This document shows positions 34,015 through 46,287 of a stretch of DNA of 64,000 bases, in pieces. The position numbers and the translations under genes were made by a program. This DNA comes from Rhipidocladum racemiflorum (taxonomy: Eukaryota > Streptophyta > Magnoliopsida > Poales > Poaceae). The stretch covers positions 21,877,374-21,941,373 of the forward strand of contig CM070580.1 of NCBI GenBank assembly GCA_036346355.1, in the 5' to 3' direction. Within the stretch, counting starts at the first letter, position 1. Each line of letters begins with the position of its first letter. A model generated the notes under the pieces. The model saw nothing but the letters and a program-made list of their open reading frames with translations. It was not told the origin of the DNA and made no database searches.

Positions 34015-34118
34015 TAAGATGTATGCTTCAAGCATGCCATTCCCTCAAAGATAAGATGTATGCTTCAAGCATGCCACTCCTAGAAAATAAAAGAAGTATG
34101 CTTCAAGCATGCCACATG
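34015..34118 (+). repeat. Three copies of a palindrome-bearing 45-bp unit
   Basis: The phrase gtatgcttcaagcatgcca occurs three times (about 34021, 34062 and 34097), each preceded by an A-rich tract such as aaaagataagat. TGCTTCAAGCA is a perfect palindrome around the central base. It lies in the untranslated part of the Copia element upstream of the Gypsy insertion. Confidence 0.7.
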
Positions 34119-34477
34119 CAACTTATTGTTTAAAGATTAAATTGGTCTACTAGATTGGAGTTGAAACTACTTGCTCGCCCTAAGTTGTTAGTTGCTTCAA
34201 TTTTTAAAGTCTTGCTTTTTCTGCTAAGATCTTGCTTAGTACTTGGCTATAGTTGACTAAATTGAGGTTGAGATGCATGTCATTCCCTAACTTGTTAAAA
34301 TCACATCAAGATCATGTATTTTGCATATTATGTGATATATAAGGTTATATGATCGAATGAGCTCATCTTTTCCTATCTTGGCACTCCCTTGTTTCTCTTG
34401 GTGAAATCATTGTTTCAGGAAAAATTTTGAACCTGTTCTCTCTTTTACTCTTGATGAATCCATTGTCAAAGGGGGAG

Positions 34478-35155
34478 TGTCGGGGGGTCGGGTAATTTCC
34501 ATAAATTACCTCGGATGCCACCAACGACCAAGCTCGCTCCCGCCCGAGCCACCAGGAGGTCGTTACCCTGGGATTGTCTAAATCAGAGCTTGGAAGGCTA
34601 CGCATTCGGCGATTCGAGCTCGGGCTCGGGTGGGACCGAGAATGCCACGTACTCGATCGATTAGAGCTCGAGCTCGGGTAAGATGTCCAAGCTCGGTGCC
34701 GGTCATCGGCCGACCTTACGAGGTCTCGGGGTCGGTAGGAATAACCACCCGTGCGTAACTTCCGTTGGCCCGTTACGTTTCCCGTGGGAGCGTGGCGGAA
34801 AGATAGGATCCACCAGTTGCCACGTTTGGACGAGGTCCAAACGTGCGGGTAGTGGGGTCATGGAGTTCGATCCTTTGTAAGCTATAAAAGGGTCCCCATC
34901 GTGAGGGGGACAGATAACAACAACAGTAGCAGCACACAGACTGTAAAACTCAGACACATTGCAAGAGTAAACGAGAGCTGGAGTAGGGCTATTATCTCTT
35001 TCTCGAGAGGCCCGAACCAGGGTAAACTGCTGTGTCCACATTCGTTGGAATCTGGTGAGCCATTCTTCGAGTAATCCCTCACGTAAGAAGGGGTCACAGT
35101 TGGTCCCTCCACCAACAAGTAAGCTCGGCGGGGGCCTGTTCCCCAATCGTCGACA
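34478..35155 (+). repeat. 5' LTR of Gypsy element
   Basis: It has a TATAAAAG at 34883-34890 and the module GGAGTAGGGCTATTATCTC...GAGAGGCCCGAACCAGGG at about 34980-35025. It agrees closely with the 3' LTR at 45312-45991. Confidence 0.9.
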
Positions 35156-35157
35156 GC

Positions 35158-35175
35158 TGGCGCCGTCCGTGGGGA
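35158..35175 (+). other. Gypsy primer-binding site
   Basis: tggcgccgtccgtgggga starts two bases after the LTR end, in the position of a tRNA primer site. Which tRNA it matches was not determined. Confidence 0.7.
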
Positions 35176-35207
35176 CCGACTTTCCCTTTCGTGAGGAATC
35201 CCGAAGA

Positions 35208-37349
35208 ATGTCAGAATCCCAGAACCACCAGGGGCTCTACGCCCCCGAGATCGGGGAAGAGGACAAGCAGTTCTTCGACAATGGGGCCGGCGACGTCGCC
35301 GGCATTAAGAATCAAGACGGTTCCAGGAGCTTTTCCCTGGAAGCCGCTGCTGCACCGGAGCAGTTCTTTCGCTCCCAGCTCGACGCCCTCTCGGACGACG
35401 AGTACGACGGGCTCTACGATGGTCTGGACATCCCGACCTCTACGAGCTCGACCAGGGACCGCTTCACGGGAGACACCGTGATGTCCCCTCGCGATCCGTC
35501 CAATCCCGTAACGTCTTCGTTGCGGAAGAGGATGGAAACGCCGAGCAAATCCCGGTGAGCGGCGTCTTCACCGCTCTGGCGGCCAAAGAGCACCTGCGGC
35601 GTCCCTGAATCGGACGACCAGCTTGCGCCGGCGAGTCCGAGGTGGCCTGGCCCGATAAGACCAGGGCCGGGTTCGTGAGAATTTCCACGCACGGAACTCC
35701 GGAGTTCGCACGACGAACGAGCTCGTCGCCCCGCGTTCCCCCGAGCGTGGAACGCCTTCAAGCCCTGGCCACGGTGGTGCGCAACCTCAGAGAGTTTCCT
35801 GAGCAAGTCGACCTAGAAGCCATGGGCGCGGCGTGGCCCGACGACCTCGAGGAAATCGCCACGCACATAAGGGCGGCGGAGGCCTCCTCGGAAAGGGACG
35901 CCAGAGCAATTCCTCGAACGCCGCCGCCGGGCGTCAGCGCCGCCACCCGATGACTCACGCACCGCACCAGTGGATCGGGCGCGAAGCGCGGCAGGCTCGG
36001 GAGGGCACCGGAGCAATTCCTGGCTCCTCGAGACCAGCGGAATGTGAGCCACAGACGTAACCGGGCCGAACATTCCTCATCGGGCCACTCCCCATCCTAC
36101 AGCGTAGGAGACTTTCTCTCGCCGGGCCCACTAACCTCGGGCTCGGTGGTGGGGATCGCCCGACCGCCGCTTCGTGGTGATCGCCGACACCGCGCGCTCG
36201 TGGTGATCGCCCGACGATCCGTGTTAGTGCGGGCGTTCGCGGCGTCGCCGCGACGAGTGACCTGGCCGACAAGGTTTAAGCCGGGCCACATCGAGAGATT
36301 CGACGGGACTCGTAACCCGACGAGTTTCTCTCGATCTACACCACGGCCATTTTAGTGCCGGAGGTGATGAAAGGGTGATGGCCAACTTTACGCCTGATCC
36401 TGGGCCGGGCGGCTCGGGACGTGGCTATTCAACCGAAGGAGAACTCGATCCGGTCCCCTGGCCCACCGAGCAAAGACTCTCCGAGCCAACTTCCAGAGTC
36501 GCTACGCCCGCCTCGGAAGGAGCGCGACCTCAGCGCCTGACATGCATTTTAGGGCGAGACTCGCGCCAGCTCGCCCAGCCGCTTCATGCAAGTGCGCAAT
36601 TCCATCCCGAGCATCTCGGATGAGGCGGTCGTCAGGGCTTTCAAGTTCGGGTCCGAGACGTCGCTTTACTCGGGACCTCGAAATCCACCCGACATCACGG
36701 CCAACGAGCCGCTCCGCGCATGGTCGACCGCTATGCCAATGCGGACGAGGCCGTCGATGGAAGAAGGCTTTGGGCGAGGAAAGCTGCCCCTCGGCCGGGC
36801 TCGAAGGGCATCCAAAGGAAGAGCGTAAGCTCTATCGAGAAAAAATCAAAAAGAAGAAAAATCCTCTGTCTCGGCATGGTGGCAGCTATCGAAGACAACG
36901 ACCGACCTCGCAGATCATAGGGGGCCCAGAAAGGAAGGGGCCGACCGTTCGCCGAACAACGAAAGCAGAGCCGGATTTACCAAGAACGCGCGACCAACGC
37001 GCGGCTAGTGCCTATTTTCGCCCGCTTCCACTGTGCTCATGGGCATGACCTTCGGAATTGCGGGGCGTGGGCCTCCCGCTGGAGCAGCTTCTACAATGGT
37101 AAGGGTCCCATGCCCACGCTCCCCGAGGTGGAAGGGGACGTCAAGGGCAAGAAGCCCGCCAAAGAGCAAGACACCGACATGGAGTACCAAGAGCCGAGAA
37201 ATCACATCGCCGTGATATTCGGGGGCTCCGCCGCCTATGGGTCGCGTCGGGAGTTGAAGGAGGCCGCGCGAAGTACTCCGTGTCACTCGTGGAAGCCTCC
37301 CGGCCCAGCTCAAGTGGTCCGAGCTGCCGATCACCTTCTCCAGGGATGA
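35208..37349 (+). pseudogene. Gypsy gag, frameshifted
   Basis: Reading begins at ATG 35208 (MSESQNHQG) and stays open for 117 codons. The rest is split among frames. GHIERFDGTRNP (about 36283-36318) marks the start of the retrotransposon gag domain, and the following capsid part is scrambled by frameshifts to about 37000. A CCHC-like HCAHGHDLRNC lies near 37031-37063 in the last frame, followed by KGPMPTLPEVEGD. The protein would form the particle; it cannot be made intact. Confidence 0.7.
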
Positions 37350-37362
37350 CTGCCCTCCGGGG

Positions 37363-37746
37363 ATGACGAAACCCCAAAGGCTTCCGTTGGTCGTTAGCCC
37401 AACAATCTGCAACACCACAGTAGGTCGGGTCCTTGTGGATTGCGGAAGCTCCCTAGACCTGATATATGCCAAGGTCTTGGACGAGATGCATCCTCGCTCC
37501 AAGATCAAAAACATGGTGGTCCCGTTCTACGGGATAGTGCCCGAAACGTCGGTCAGGCCACTTGGCCAGATCGTCCTGCCAGTTACGTTCGGCAATCCGA
37601 GCAACTTCCGAACGGAGCTCATCACGTTCGAAGTGGTCGATTTCGAGTCGGCTTATAACGCCATCCTGGGCCGACCGGCGCCGCCAAATTCATGGCCGCC
37701 ACTCATCACGGCTACGGTGCTTGAAGGTCCCCGGCCGGCGGCGTGA
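37363..37746 (+). pseudogene. Gypsy aspartic protease domain
   Basis: The frame reads through the whole domain: GRVLVDCGSSLDLIYAK (active-site region near 37426-37476), then PLGQIVLPVTFG and AYNAILGRPA. The active-site triplet is D-C-G where D-S-G or D-G-G is normal, so activity is doubtful. The domain lies in the usual place after gag. A stop at 37744 ends it. Confidence 0.75.
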
Positions 37747-38015
37747 TCACGATCAAGGAAGCCCGAGAGCAGCTCTAAAGCTGCGACGAGAGGGCGTTAG
37801 ACATGATCGGTCACCGCCCCAGCGGGCCCGAGCAAGAGCCGAGGAGTTCCCGCCCAAGGCTAGCCTCCAAGCCGGGAGAAACCAAGGCCATCCGTTGTGC
37901 GACACAAAGCCGAGACAAGGTCGTACACGTGGGGCTTCCTAGATCCTAAATAGGAACTCAAGCTCGTGACCTTCCTCCGAGAAGCGCGGACACGTTCGCA
38001 CGGGAACCGTCCGAC

Positions 38016-38720
38016 ATGCCGGAGTCCCAAGGGAGGTCGTCGAGCACAAAGCTAGCGCTCGGCTCGACAAAAGCCTGCGGCGAAGCTCAGCGCTTCTCCC
38101 GAGAAGCAAGCCATCATCGAGAGGAACTGGACAAGCTCCTCAAAGCCGGTTTCATTCGGGAGGTTGACCATTCCGATTGGTTGGCCAACCCACCATCGTG
38201 ATGAAGAAAGGAGGCAAGTGGCGCATGTGTGTCGATCACACGGGGCTAAATGCCGCATGCCCGAAGGACAATTTCCGCTACCTCGGATAGACCCGGTTGG
38301 TCGACGCGACGGCCGGCTCCGAGGCGATGAGCTTTCTGGACGCCTACTCAGGCTATCACCAGATCGGTATATCGCCCGATGACGAGGAGAAAACTTCCTT
38401 CATCACGCCGTTTGGCACATTCTCGCTACCACGACCATGTCCTTCGGTCTAAGGAATGCTTTGAGCAACCTTCAGCGCCTTATGCGTAAAACCTTCTCGG
38501 GCCAAATAGGTCTACACGGAAGTGTATGTAGACGACATAGTCGTCAAGAGCAAAATGGCCTCCGACCATGTATCCGATCTAGAGGAGACTTTTCATAACC
38601 TCAATAAGCATCGAATAAAGTTAAACCCTGAAAAATGTGTGTTCGGGGTCAAAGCTGGCAAGGTGCTCGGATACATGATCGGCCCACAAGGAATCGGGGC
38701 CAACCAGAGAAGATAGAAGC
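38016..38720 (+). pseudogene. Gypsy reverse transcriptase, frameshifted
   Basis: LKAGFIREVDHSDWLANP (about 38131-38186) is the RT entry segment. Phrases for the NFPLPRID and DAYSGYHQI motifs lie in other frames near 38265-38360. The catalytic box VYVDDIVVKSK is intact at about 38522-38554, followed by NKHRIKLNPEKC and GKVLGYMIGPQGI. At least two frameshifts separate these pieces. Confidence 0.8.
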
Positions 38721-38950
38721 CATCGAGAACATGCGACCACCGACTTGTACTGGAGGTCCGATCCCTGGCGGGAGAATGGCGGCCTTAAGTCGTTTCATCT
38801 CGAGGCTCGGGAACGCGCCTACCTTTCTTCAAGGCGCTCCGAAGCACGACGGTTTCACTTGGACAGATGAAGCGCATCAGCTCTTTCAAAGAGCTTAAAT
38901 CAGATTTGTCAAGACCCCGGTCTTGACCACGCCCAGTAGGAGAGGTCCTC

Positions 38951-39740
38951 TTGCTTTACCTCGCCGCCACACCCCATGCGGTAAGCGCCGTCATCACAAA
39001 GAGAAACGGGGCCGAGTACTGGCGCCCGATCTACTACATCAGCGAGGTGCTACACGGACCAAAGGAGCGTTACCCCGAGGTCCAGAAGCTCCTTTATGCG
39101 CTCCTCGTGGCCTCGAAGAAATTAAGACACTACTTCCAGGCACACAAAATACAAGTCCCGACCAACTTCCCGCTGAGGGAAATTCTCGAATCGGGGCATA
39201 GCGGCGGATCGCGAAATGGGCCATGGAGCTCGCCGGTCGAGATCGAATTCTCGGCTAGAACCGCGATCAAATCCCAGGTCCTAGCGGACTTCCTAGCCGA
39301 ATGGACAAACCCCGCCCGTCCGAACCCGAACCCAACCAGGCCGAGCACGCCGCTGGTCATGCACTTCGACGGATCCCGAGCTTACGATTGCTCGGGTCGA
39401 GTGGTCCTCGAATCCCTCGGGGAGCGGATCCAAGACGCCCTCCAATTGCATTTCGGCGCAACAAACAACGCAGCGTAATACGGTTGTCCGCTAGCCGGCC
39501 GCATGCAAAGCGCTGAGTCCAACGACTAATCGCGAAGGGCGACTCGCGGTGGTCGCCAACCAGGTTAACAAGGAGTATCGGTGCTCGATGACTCAATGGC
39601 GCTTTACCTGGCTGAAGTAAGGAAGATGGAAAAGTACTTCAGAAACTTCGAAGTACTATACATCCCCAGGAAGGACAATGCCCTGGCCGACCATCTATCG
39701 AAGGTCGGTTCCGCACAGTTTCCCGCTCCGGCGGGGGTGC
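38951..39740 (+). pseudogene. Tandem RNase H domains (Gypsy RH plus Tat-type second RH)
   Basis: The first part reads YLAATPHAVSAVITKRNG, PIYYISEVLHGPKERYPEVQ and KLRHYFQAH, typical of Gypsy RNase H, followed by a linker with IKSQVLADFLAEWT. A second RNase H starts at MHFDGSRAYDCSG (about 39358) and reaches LHFGATNNAA before a stop at 39476. Its end, FEVLYIPRKDNALADHLSK, is at about 39645-39701 in another frame. Two RNase H modules in this order are characteristic of Tat/Ogre elements, the second being the acquired one. Confidence 0.8.
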
Positions 39741-39769
39741 TCATCGAGCACGTCTACAAGCCCTCCATA

Positions 39770-41057
39770 CCCCCCGAGGAGGAGGCAACCGAGACGGGTG
39801 GTACCGTCTCCTTCCTCGAGCAGGATGCGAACTGGATGACGCCATTCATCCAATACTTCGTACACGGGACACTGCCCGAGGAGGAAGCCGAGAAATCCCG
39901 GCTAGTGAGGCGCTCCTCGACCTATAAAATGATCGAGGGTCTCTTATACCGCAAAGGCGCGCTTGGCGTCCTCTCCAAGTGCATCACCCAAGAGGAAGGC
40001 AAATATCTCCTCAAGGATATCCATGACGGGATGTGTGGAGCTCACTCGTCCTTTAGGACCTTGGTGAGCAAAGCCTTCCGATTGGGTTACTATTGGCCAA
40101 CGGCCCTGGCCGATGCACGCTCAATAGTAACCTCCTGCCGATCTTGCCAGTTCCATGCTCGGAAGGTCCATCACCAAGATACGCCGCTTACGCACCATGC
40201 CGCTAACCTGGCCGTTCTCGGTTTGGGGCATAGACATACTCGGTCCATTCCCAAGGGAAGGAGGGGTTGTAAATACCTGTTCGTCGCAATCGACACCTTC
40301 ACTAAGTGGATCGAGGCCGAGCCTATATCAACCATCTCGGCACAGGCGGCTAAAAGGTTCTTCCGCAATAATGTAGTAACCCGCTTTGGCATTCGAAGTC
40401 GCCTCATTACCGACAACGGCACTCGCCACAAGCGAGGTGTTTCAGCTTATTGCGAGGAGGTCGGGACCAAGATATGCTTCAGATCTGCGGGCCCACCCAC
40501 GAGCAATGGGGCGGCCGAGCGCGGCGAACGGGCAGATCGTCAAGGAATCAAAAAGAGAGTCATCCAGAGCCTCGATCGGCATGGTCCGCCCTGGGTGGAC
40601 GAGCTACCCCCGCCCTTCCGGTCACCCACGACGACGAGCCGAGCCACAGACCCCTTTCACCAGATATGGCGCGGAAGCCGCCCTACCCGCCGAGGTTGTC
40701 CTAGGATCCCCGAGGGTGAACCTGGCCGATAACATCGACGCAGAAGGCGAACGCCTTCTCGACCTCGACCTTGCGGAGGCGACTCGTGAACGGGCTCTGT
40801 TGCGATCCGCGGTTTACCTGCAAGCTCTTCGCAGGCACGCCGCCAAATCGCTACGACCAAGGACCTTACACGTCGGCGATCTCGTTCTGCGACGGGTCCA
40901 AGACCTGTCAAAAGCCAACAAGCTAACGCCAAGATGGGAAGGTCCTTACACGGTCGTCTCAACAACACGCCCGGGGGCTGTCCGCCTTGCAATGGAAGAT
41001 GGTCGAGAACTAGCTAGTACTTGGAATATTGACCAACTGCGTAAGTTCCATGTCTAA
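39770..41057 (+). pseudogene. Gypsy integrase, frameshifted
   Basis: The zinc-binding part reads HDGMCGAHSSFRTLVSKAF and then C-x2-C in TSCRSCQFHA (about 40130-40150). The core has FVAIDTFTKWIEAEP (first catalytic Asp), LITDNGT (second), and then shifts frame. The C-terminal part runs in the other frame to 41057 (GDLVLRRVQDLSKANKL, GPYTVV, RLAMEDGRELASTWNIDQLR), ending with a stop. This end marks the close of pol. Confidence 0.8.
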
Positions 41058-41701
41058 CCTCGCCCGTTTTTTACCTCTTTAATAAACTTTATCACCTTAC
41101 CCTCCCATTCTCTCTCTCCATCTCTTTCCCCATTCTACGATTAAGCTCGACCTAGACAAAGTGTCAGGGGCAAGTCGGTCGTTGGGGCAAAACACCGTAC
41201 GACAAAAGCTCGACCTCGAGGGCCTCCTTCCTCGTAAGACGACCATCTTTTTTCGCGGTAGACCTCCACCGCAAGTAAAGATTCGCACAGGACACCCTTC
41301 TGAGCGGTTCCGAGCTCAGGTCGGCCGGTGCGCGGCGCCAACGTACCGTAACCCTAAGGGCCACACGGTCCCCGCAGAATTCTACTCCGCCAACGAAGTC
41401 GTGCTCGCAGTTTACGCCCACGACCTCCGTTGGCGGCGGGGGGCTATAGAGGTACCATGTGGCCACGACCTCGGCCTCGTGCAACTTTCGCGCAAAATGG
41501 TCACCTCGACCTCGTGCTACTTTCGAGCGAGATAGTCATTTCCTCGTCGATTAACCACTAAGTCGCGTAAGACCGCGCACGAAACAAATCGTTGTCATCT
41601 CGGGGAAAAACAAAAAACGTCCATTTAAACCAACTCATTCTATATTCAACTGGATAGTTTCTCCCTAAGTTTTTTACAGGTAAAAGACAGGAAAAAGAAA
41701 A

Positions 41702-44700
41702 TTACAGGAGCCCGGCACGTTTCTCGTCCTGCAAAGCGACGAGCTCGTCCCGCACCGAGTCAAGCTCGGACTCAAGGTCGAGCACACGCCGGCGAGCTTC
41801 CCGACCTTCGCTCGCCGCTTGTCGAAGTCGCCTGGACTCCTCCCATTCTTTGGTCGATTGTCCTTTCGGCGCCGCGGCGTCGCGCAAGGTCGCCACCGTG
41901 GCTTCAAGGCCCGACCTTGCCTGCCGCTCCGGCCGAGGCGCCTCGAGCTCGCGCGACGGACTCCTCCACCTTCCGCCGGATCTCGGCCTCGGAAGATGTC
42001 GGCTCGGCAACCGGCGCTCGAGCTCGCAATCTTGGCGTCTGCTCGGCTTGGTGCTTCGCGACAACTTGGCGGCAGTCGCGGCATGGAAGTCCTTCATGGT
42101 GGACTCCGGCACTGCGCAACAAGGCGTTTTCAGGTCGTGTCGAAACTCTCGGTAAAAGTACATAAGTCGAGTACTTACCCAAAAAGTCGGGTCTCCAAAC
42201 TGATGGAACAACTCGGCGGGTCCTCCACCTCGCTCTGCAGGCGTGTAAGGGATCCCCCGCCTTAGTCCCTTCTCCTTGATCGGGCTCGGGGGCTTGAGCC
42301 TGAGCTCCCCCGTCCCCCGAAGACGATGGACTTTTGCCCTGGGGGACAGCCTCCGCCTCCTGGAGAGGGACGGCCTCAAGAGCAAGGATCACCTCCCGCT
42401 CTTCTTCCTCCCGGCAGAAGTTGCGCCGGGGCTCCGCCTCCTCGATCGGGGCTCCACCACTTCGGCGCCCACGGCCATGGGAGCAACCGGACACTGGTCG
42501 GATCCGCCCTTGGGCGCAGCAGATCCCCGAGTGCGGAATCAACCGGGCACCGGTCGACGGCCAGGAGGTCGGTCTCGATCGAGCGACCTCGGTGCCCGGC
42601 AGATCCCCTCGCTGAGCTGCCCCGCCCACCTACGGTAGCCGGGCTTGTCTCCCCGACCAGGGTAGCTGGCTCTTCCTCGTCAGACGAGCCCCCACCAGAT
42701 TAAGGTCCCCGACGCCGGGCGCTACTGGACCCGCGTGATGTCATGAACCCGGGAGACCTCGGCGATCTCTGAAGAGTCGCGCGATGATGTCGCTGCACCG
42801 GAAGAATCCTCGCGGAGTCTCGGCGGCCGCTCATCACCGTCGGACTCCACGACTATGATGTGGGGATGCCCTCCGCCGCGGCCGGGCATCGGCGTCGCGA
42901 TCTTCCTCCGTGCCTCCTCTTCGGAGACACGACCTCGTCCCGGCTCGCGGCAACAGGCTCCCCACCTCGACGTCGTCACCACCGGCAGTGGGGGCTGGCC
43001 TCCATGACCTCGGCTCCCACTTCGGCCTGCCGCCACCGGCAGTGGGCTGGCCTCCGCGGCCTCGGCTCCCACCTCGGCTCGTCGCCCATGACGACCTCGG
43101 CGGCCGGGCTAGCTCCTCTCTAGCACGGTCAAGAATATCGTCGACCATCGCTTGAAATCCCATAACTCCGCACCAACCGCCACACCCACTATAGACGATG
43201 TGGGGTTAGAATGGTGCCGAGGGGAAAAAGACAAACAAGAAGAGAGCAGAGATCGACCTTGCGCGGCGCCCGCTTGCCGAGCTCGGGCGCGGGCCGAGGG
43301 GCGGCCATGTCCGCTGCGCCTTGTCGGCCCTGGCGACCGCAGGTCGACCTCCTCCAAGCCGACCTCGGAGACGATCGGCGTTAGGCGCTGATTGGCGTGG
43401 CAGGCGACCTCACGGGACCTCGGGACCAAGGGGCGGGTCGGCTCGTCCTTCTCCTCGCGGTCCCAGAGGCCGGGCTCGAGCTCACCGCGCAAGCTCCGCT
43501 GAAGGGCCGCGATCCGCCCTCAGCTCAACCTTCCATTTGGACCGGCCGCGGCTGCGGCCTCCTTCTTCGCCCGCGCAGCAAGCTGGCGCAAACGAGCCAT
43601 TAGCTCGGGATTGTTTCGGGTGTACTCGTCCATCCACAATCTCAGTTCACTCACCTCCTGCCGGTCCGCATACTCCAAGTGTTGGCGGGGTGAGTGGTCG
43701 TCCGGGCCAGGGCGCCTGCGTGTGCGCCTGGGCGGGGACGGCGTGGCCGACGGAGATCGAGCGCGGCGCTTGCGACCCGCCTGTCCCTTGGTCTTACGAC
43801 CCCGTCCCGCCAGCTGGGATCCCAGCTGGGACACGGCGACCTCGAGGGCAACCTTCTCCTGTTGAAAAAGAGAAAGACTCAAATGAGGTCGGGAGGCCCC
43901 CGGCGAAGCCTGTCCGGACAAGGGCTTCGGAAAAAAGTCCGAATCAGAAACTTACCGCCTCTGTCCGGTTAAGGACGTTGTTCGGGATCTGGCGGCCCTC
44001 GATGATTTCCTTGCCTTTCGGGGTGCCGAACATCTCGGACACCCTCGCATCCACCCAGTCCTCTGCCGGAGCTGCATACCAGCCAAGGGAGAGGTCGTGA
44101 GAAGGGGCATCCTCTGCTCGGAAAAGAAGATCGAGGGCGACGGCATACCTGAGCGTGATTCCCGGGCGATGTCCTGCCACCCCTCGACCTTGAAGAAGGG
44201 ATGCTCCCTCCTCCTAAGGGGCGATATCCGGTTCCTGACGTAGTCCCGGGTAACGTCCCGGCCGGTCAGCCCCAGGCACGTGAGCTCGTTGATCGTCATG
44301 AGGATCTTCTCCTCCTCGGGCTCCACGAGCGGTCGGGGTGTCTCGACGGCGCGACCTCTGGCACCAGAGTAGGAAAGCGTGCCGCCCTCCGCTTTCCTCA
44401 AGTAGAACCATGAGTCGGCCCAACCCGACACCGAGTCCTTGAGCGTGAAGCTCGGGTACTCGTATGGTCGGGTAGGACGCAGGCGGAAGTAGAGGCAGCC
44501 GGCCTGCGAAGGCGTGCCGGTGCGAGAAAGGGTGTAGAAGTGGAAGAAGAGACTGGGAGTGGGCTCGACGCCCACGAACCCTTCGCAGAGATGGGTAAAG
44601 ATGGCCATGATGAGAACAGAGTTGGGGTGGAGGTGAGCGATCTCGCACTCGCAGGAGGCGAGTACGGCCTCGACGAACTCACTTTCGGGCGTACGGAGCC

Positions 44701-44855
44701 CGTTTATGGCGTAGAGCTCGGTGGAGACGATCTCCCCCTCCGGCCAGGGCTCTCTTCGTCGCCAGGGCTCTCCATGTACCGGCGTCGAGCTACTTCGCCC
44801 GCTCGAGGGTCTCCAGCCTGCGCCTGTCGAGCTTGCTGACGCCGAACTTCGCCAT
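41702..44855 (-). pseudogene. Antisense ORF of Tat element with 'putative gypsy type transposon' domain
   Basis: Reading the minus strand from ATG at 44855 (MAKFGVSKLDRRRLETLERA), then 44608-43952, gives IFTHLCEGFVGVEPTPSLFFHFYTL, YFRLRP and DSVSGWADSWFYL, the pattern of the plant domain named Transposase_28 (putative gypsy type transposon). An Arg/Pro-rich region and a Glu/Arg/Ala-rich coiled-coil-like end follow (43921-43520 and 42629-41702). The reading passes through several frames, so it is broken. Antisense ORFs in the 3' region are known in Tat-lineage elements, and their function is not established. Confidence 0.65.
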
Positions 44856-45297
44856 GAGGATGAGGAAGATGATCAAGGAGAATGATGAGCGCCGAAGCAG
44901 AGGAGTGTGAGACACAGCGATCGCAATACGGCCAAGTGAGTCTAAGGGTTTTCTCTTCGAGTGTTTAAAAAACTCCTCCAGGAGATGAGGAAGCCCTAGA
45001 GGCACAGAGGGCAGTTGAGGCGTTCGCCATCCGGAAAACGACACGTGGGCACGCAAATCGAAACCGGCTGCCCGAAAAAGACGGTTCCCAGAAGGACAGT
45101 TCAGGCTTCTAGGAGAAGGAACCGAAGAAGGGCCCACTTCATTAGCTCGAAGCGCGACGAGCTGGGGGAACAAGCTCGTTCCCGAAGGGGGTTAATAGCT
45201 CGTTGGTCGCGGCAGATGTCCGCCGCGGCAAAACCGACATGCTCGTAGAACGGTAGGCCCAAGGGGAAGGCCTTCCTTAGACCTTTTCCCACTTGAA

Positions 45298-45311
45298 CCT
45301 CGGGGGCTAGC
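45298..45311 (+). other. Gypsy polypurine tract
   Basis: cctcgggggctagc ends right at the 3' LTR start and is the plus-strand primer region. The same string (with ggggac) borders the 3' LTR of the 8476-12269 element. Confidence 0.7.
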
Positions 45312-45991
45312 TGTCGGGGGGTCGGGTAATTTCCATAAATTACCTCGGATGCCACCAACGACCAAGCTCGCTCCCGCCCGAGCCACCAGGAGGTCGTTAC
45401 CCTGGGATTGTCTAAATCAGAGCTTGAAGGCTACGCATTCGGCCGATTCGAGCTCGGGCTCGGGTGGGACCGAGAATGCCACGTACTCCAGTCGATTCCG
45501 AGCTCGAGCTCGGGTAAGATGTCCAAGCTCGGTGCCGGTCATCGGCCGACCTTACGAGGTCTCGGGGTCGGTAGGAATAACCACCCGAGCGTAACTTCCG
45601 TTGGCCCGTTACGTTTCCCGTGGGAGCGTGGCGGAAAGATAGGATCCACCAGTTGCCACGTTTGGACGAGGTCCAAACGTGCGGGTAGTGGGGTCATGGA
45701 GTTCGATCCTTTGTAAGCTATAAAAGGGTCCCCATCGTGAGGGGGATGATAACAACAAGATAGCGACACCTGCATTTGTAAAACTTCGGACACATTGCAA
45801 GAGTAAACGAGAGCTGGAGTAGGGCTATTATCTCTTTCTCGAGAGGCCCGAACCAGGGTAAACTGCTGTGTCCACATTCGTTGGAATCTGGTGAGCCATT
45901 CTTCGAGTAATCCCTCACGTAAGAAGGGGTCACAGTTGGTCCCTCCACCAACAAGTAAGCTCGGCGGGGGCCTGTTCCCCAATCGTCGACA
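45312..45991 (+). repeat. 3' LTR of Gypsy element
   Basis: It matches 34478-35155 with small differences, for example in the run before gcaagagtaaacgagagctg. TATAAAAG lies at about 45718-45725. Confidence 0.9.
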
Positions 45992-46274
45992 GGGAGAAAT
46001 TTGGAAATCTTTCTTTGAAAAGTTTAAAGAAAAAGGGAGAGTTGTATTTGGAAATTTGAGAATTTTGGGAGAAGTTTGGAGAATTTTTGAAATTTTTGGG
46101 CGCATTGCACATTCACACACATTTTCATTCTCAGGGGGAGATTTTGTTTTGCATTTTGGTCAAAGAGGGATTTCTGTGTTTTCTTACTTTGGTCTTTGAT
46201 CCTTTGGATTTCAAAATCTTTTGTAAAGTGAATGCCAAATGATTCAATTCTAAGTGGTGTTGCCAATGTTTTCA

Positions 46275-46287
46275 TCAAGGGGGAGAT
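46275..46287 (+). other. Copia polypurine tract
   Basis: atcaagggggagat directly precedes the 3' LTR, as expected for plus-strand priming. Confidence 0.75.

Larger units (their letters stand above)
34478..45991 (+). mobile_element. Tat-lineage Gypsy retrotransposon, degenerate
   Basis: LTRs of 678 bp (34478-35155) and 680 bp (45312-45991) start TGTCGGGGGG and end AATCGTCGACA. The 5-bp duplication gggag flanks the element (34473-34477 and 45992-45996) and lies in the Copia 3' non-coding region. The primer-binding region (tggcgccgtccgtgggga) follows the first LTR; the polypurine tract (cctcgggggctagc) precedes the second. Order of domains is gag, protease, RT, RNase H, a second RNase H, integrase, then a 4-kb 3' region with an antisense ORF. 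Two RNase H domains and an antisense ORF mark the Tat lineage (relatives of RIRE2, Grande and Cinful). Frameshifts and stops occur throughout. Confidence 0.9.
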
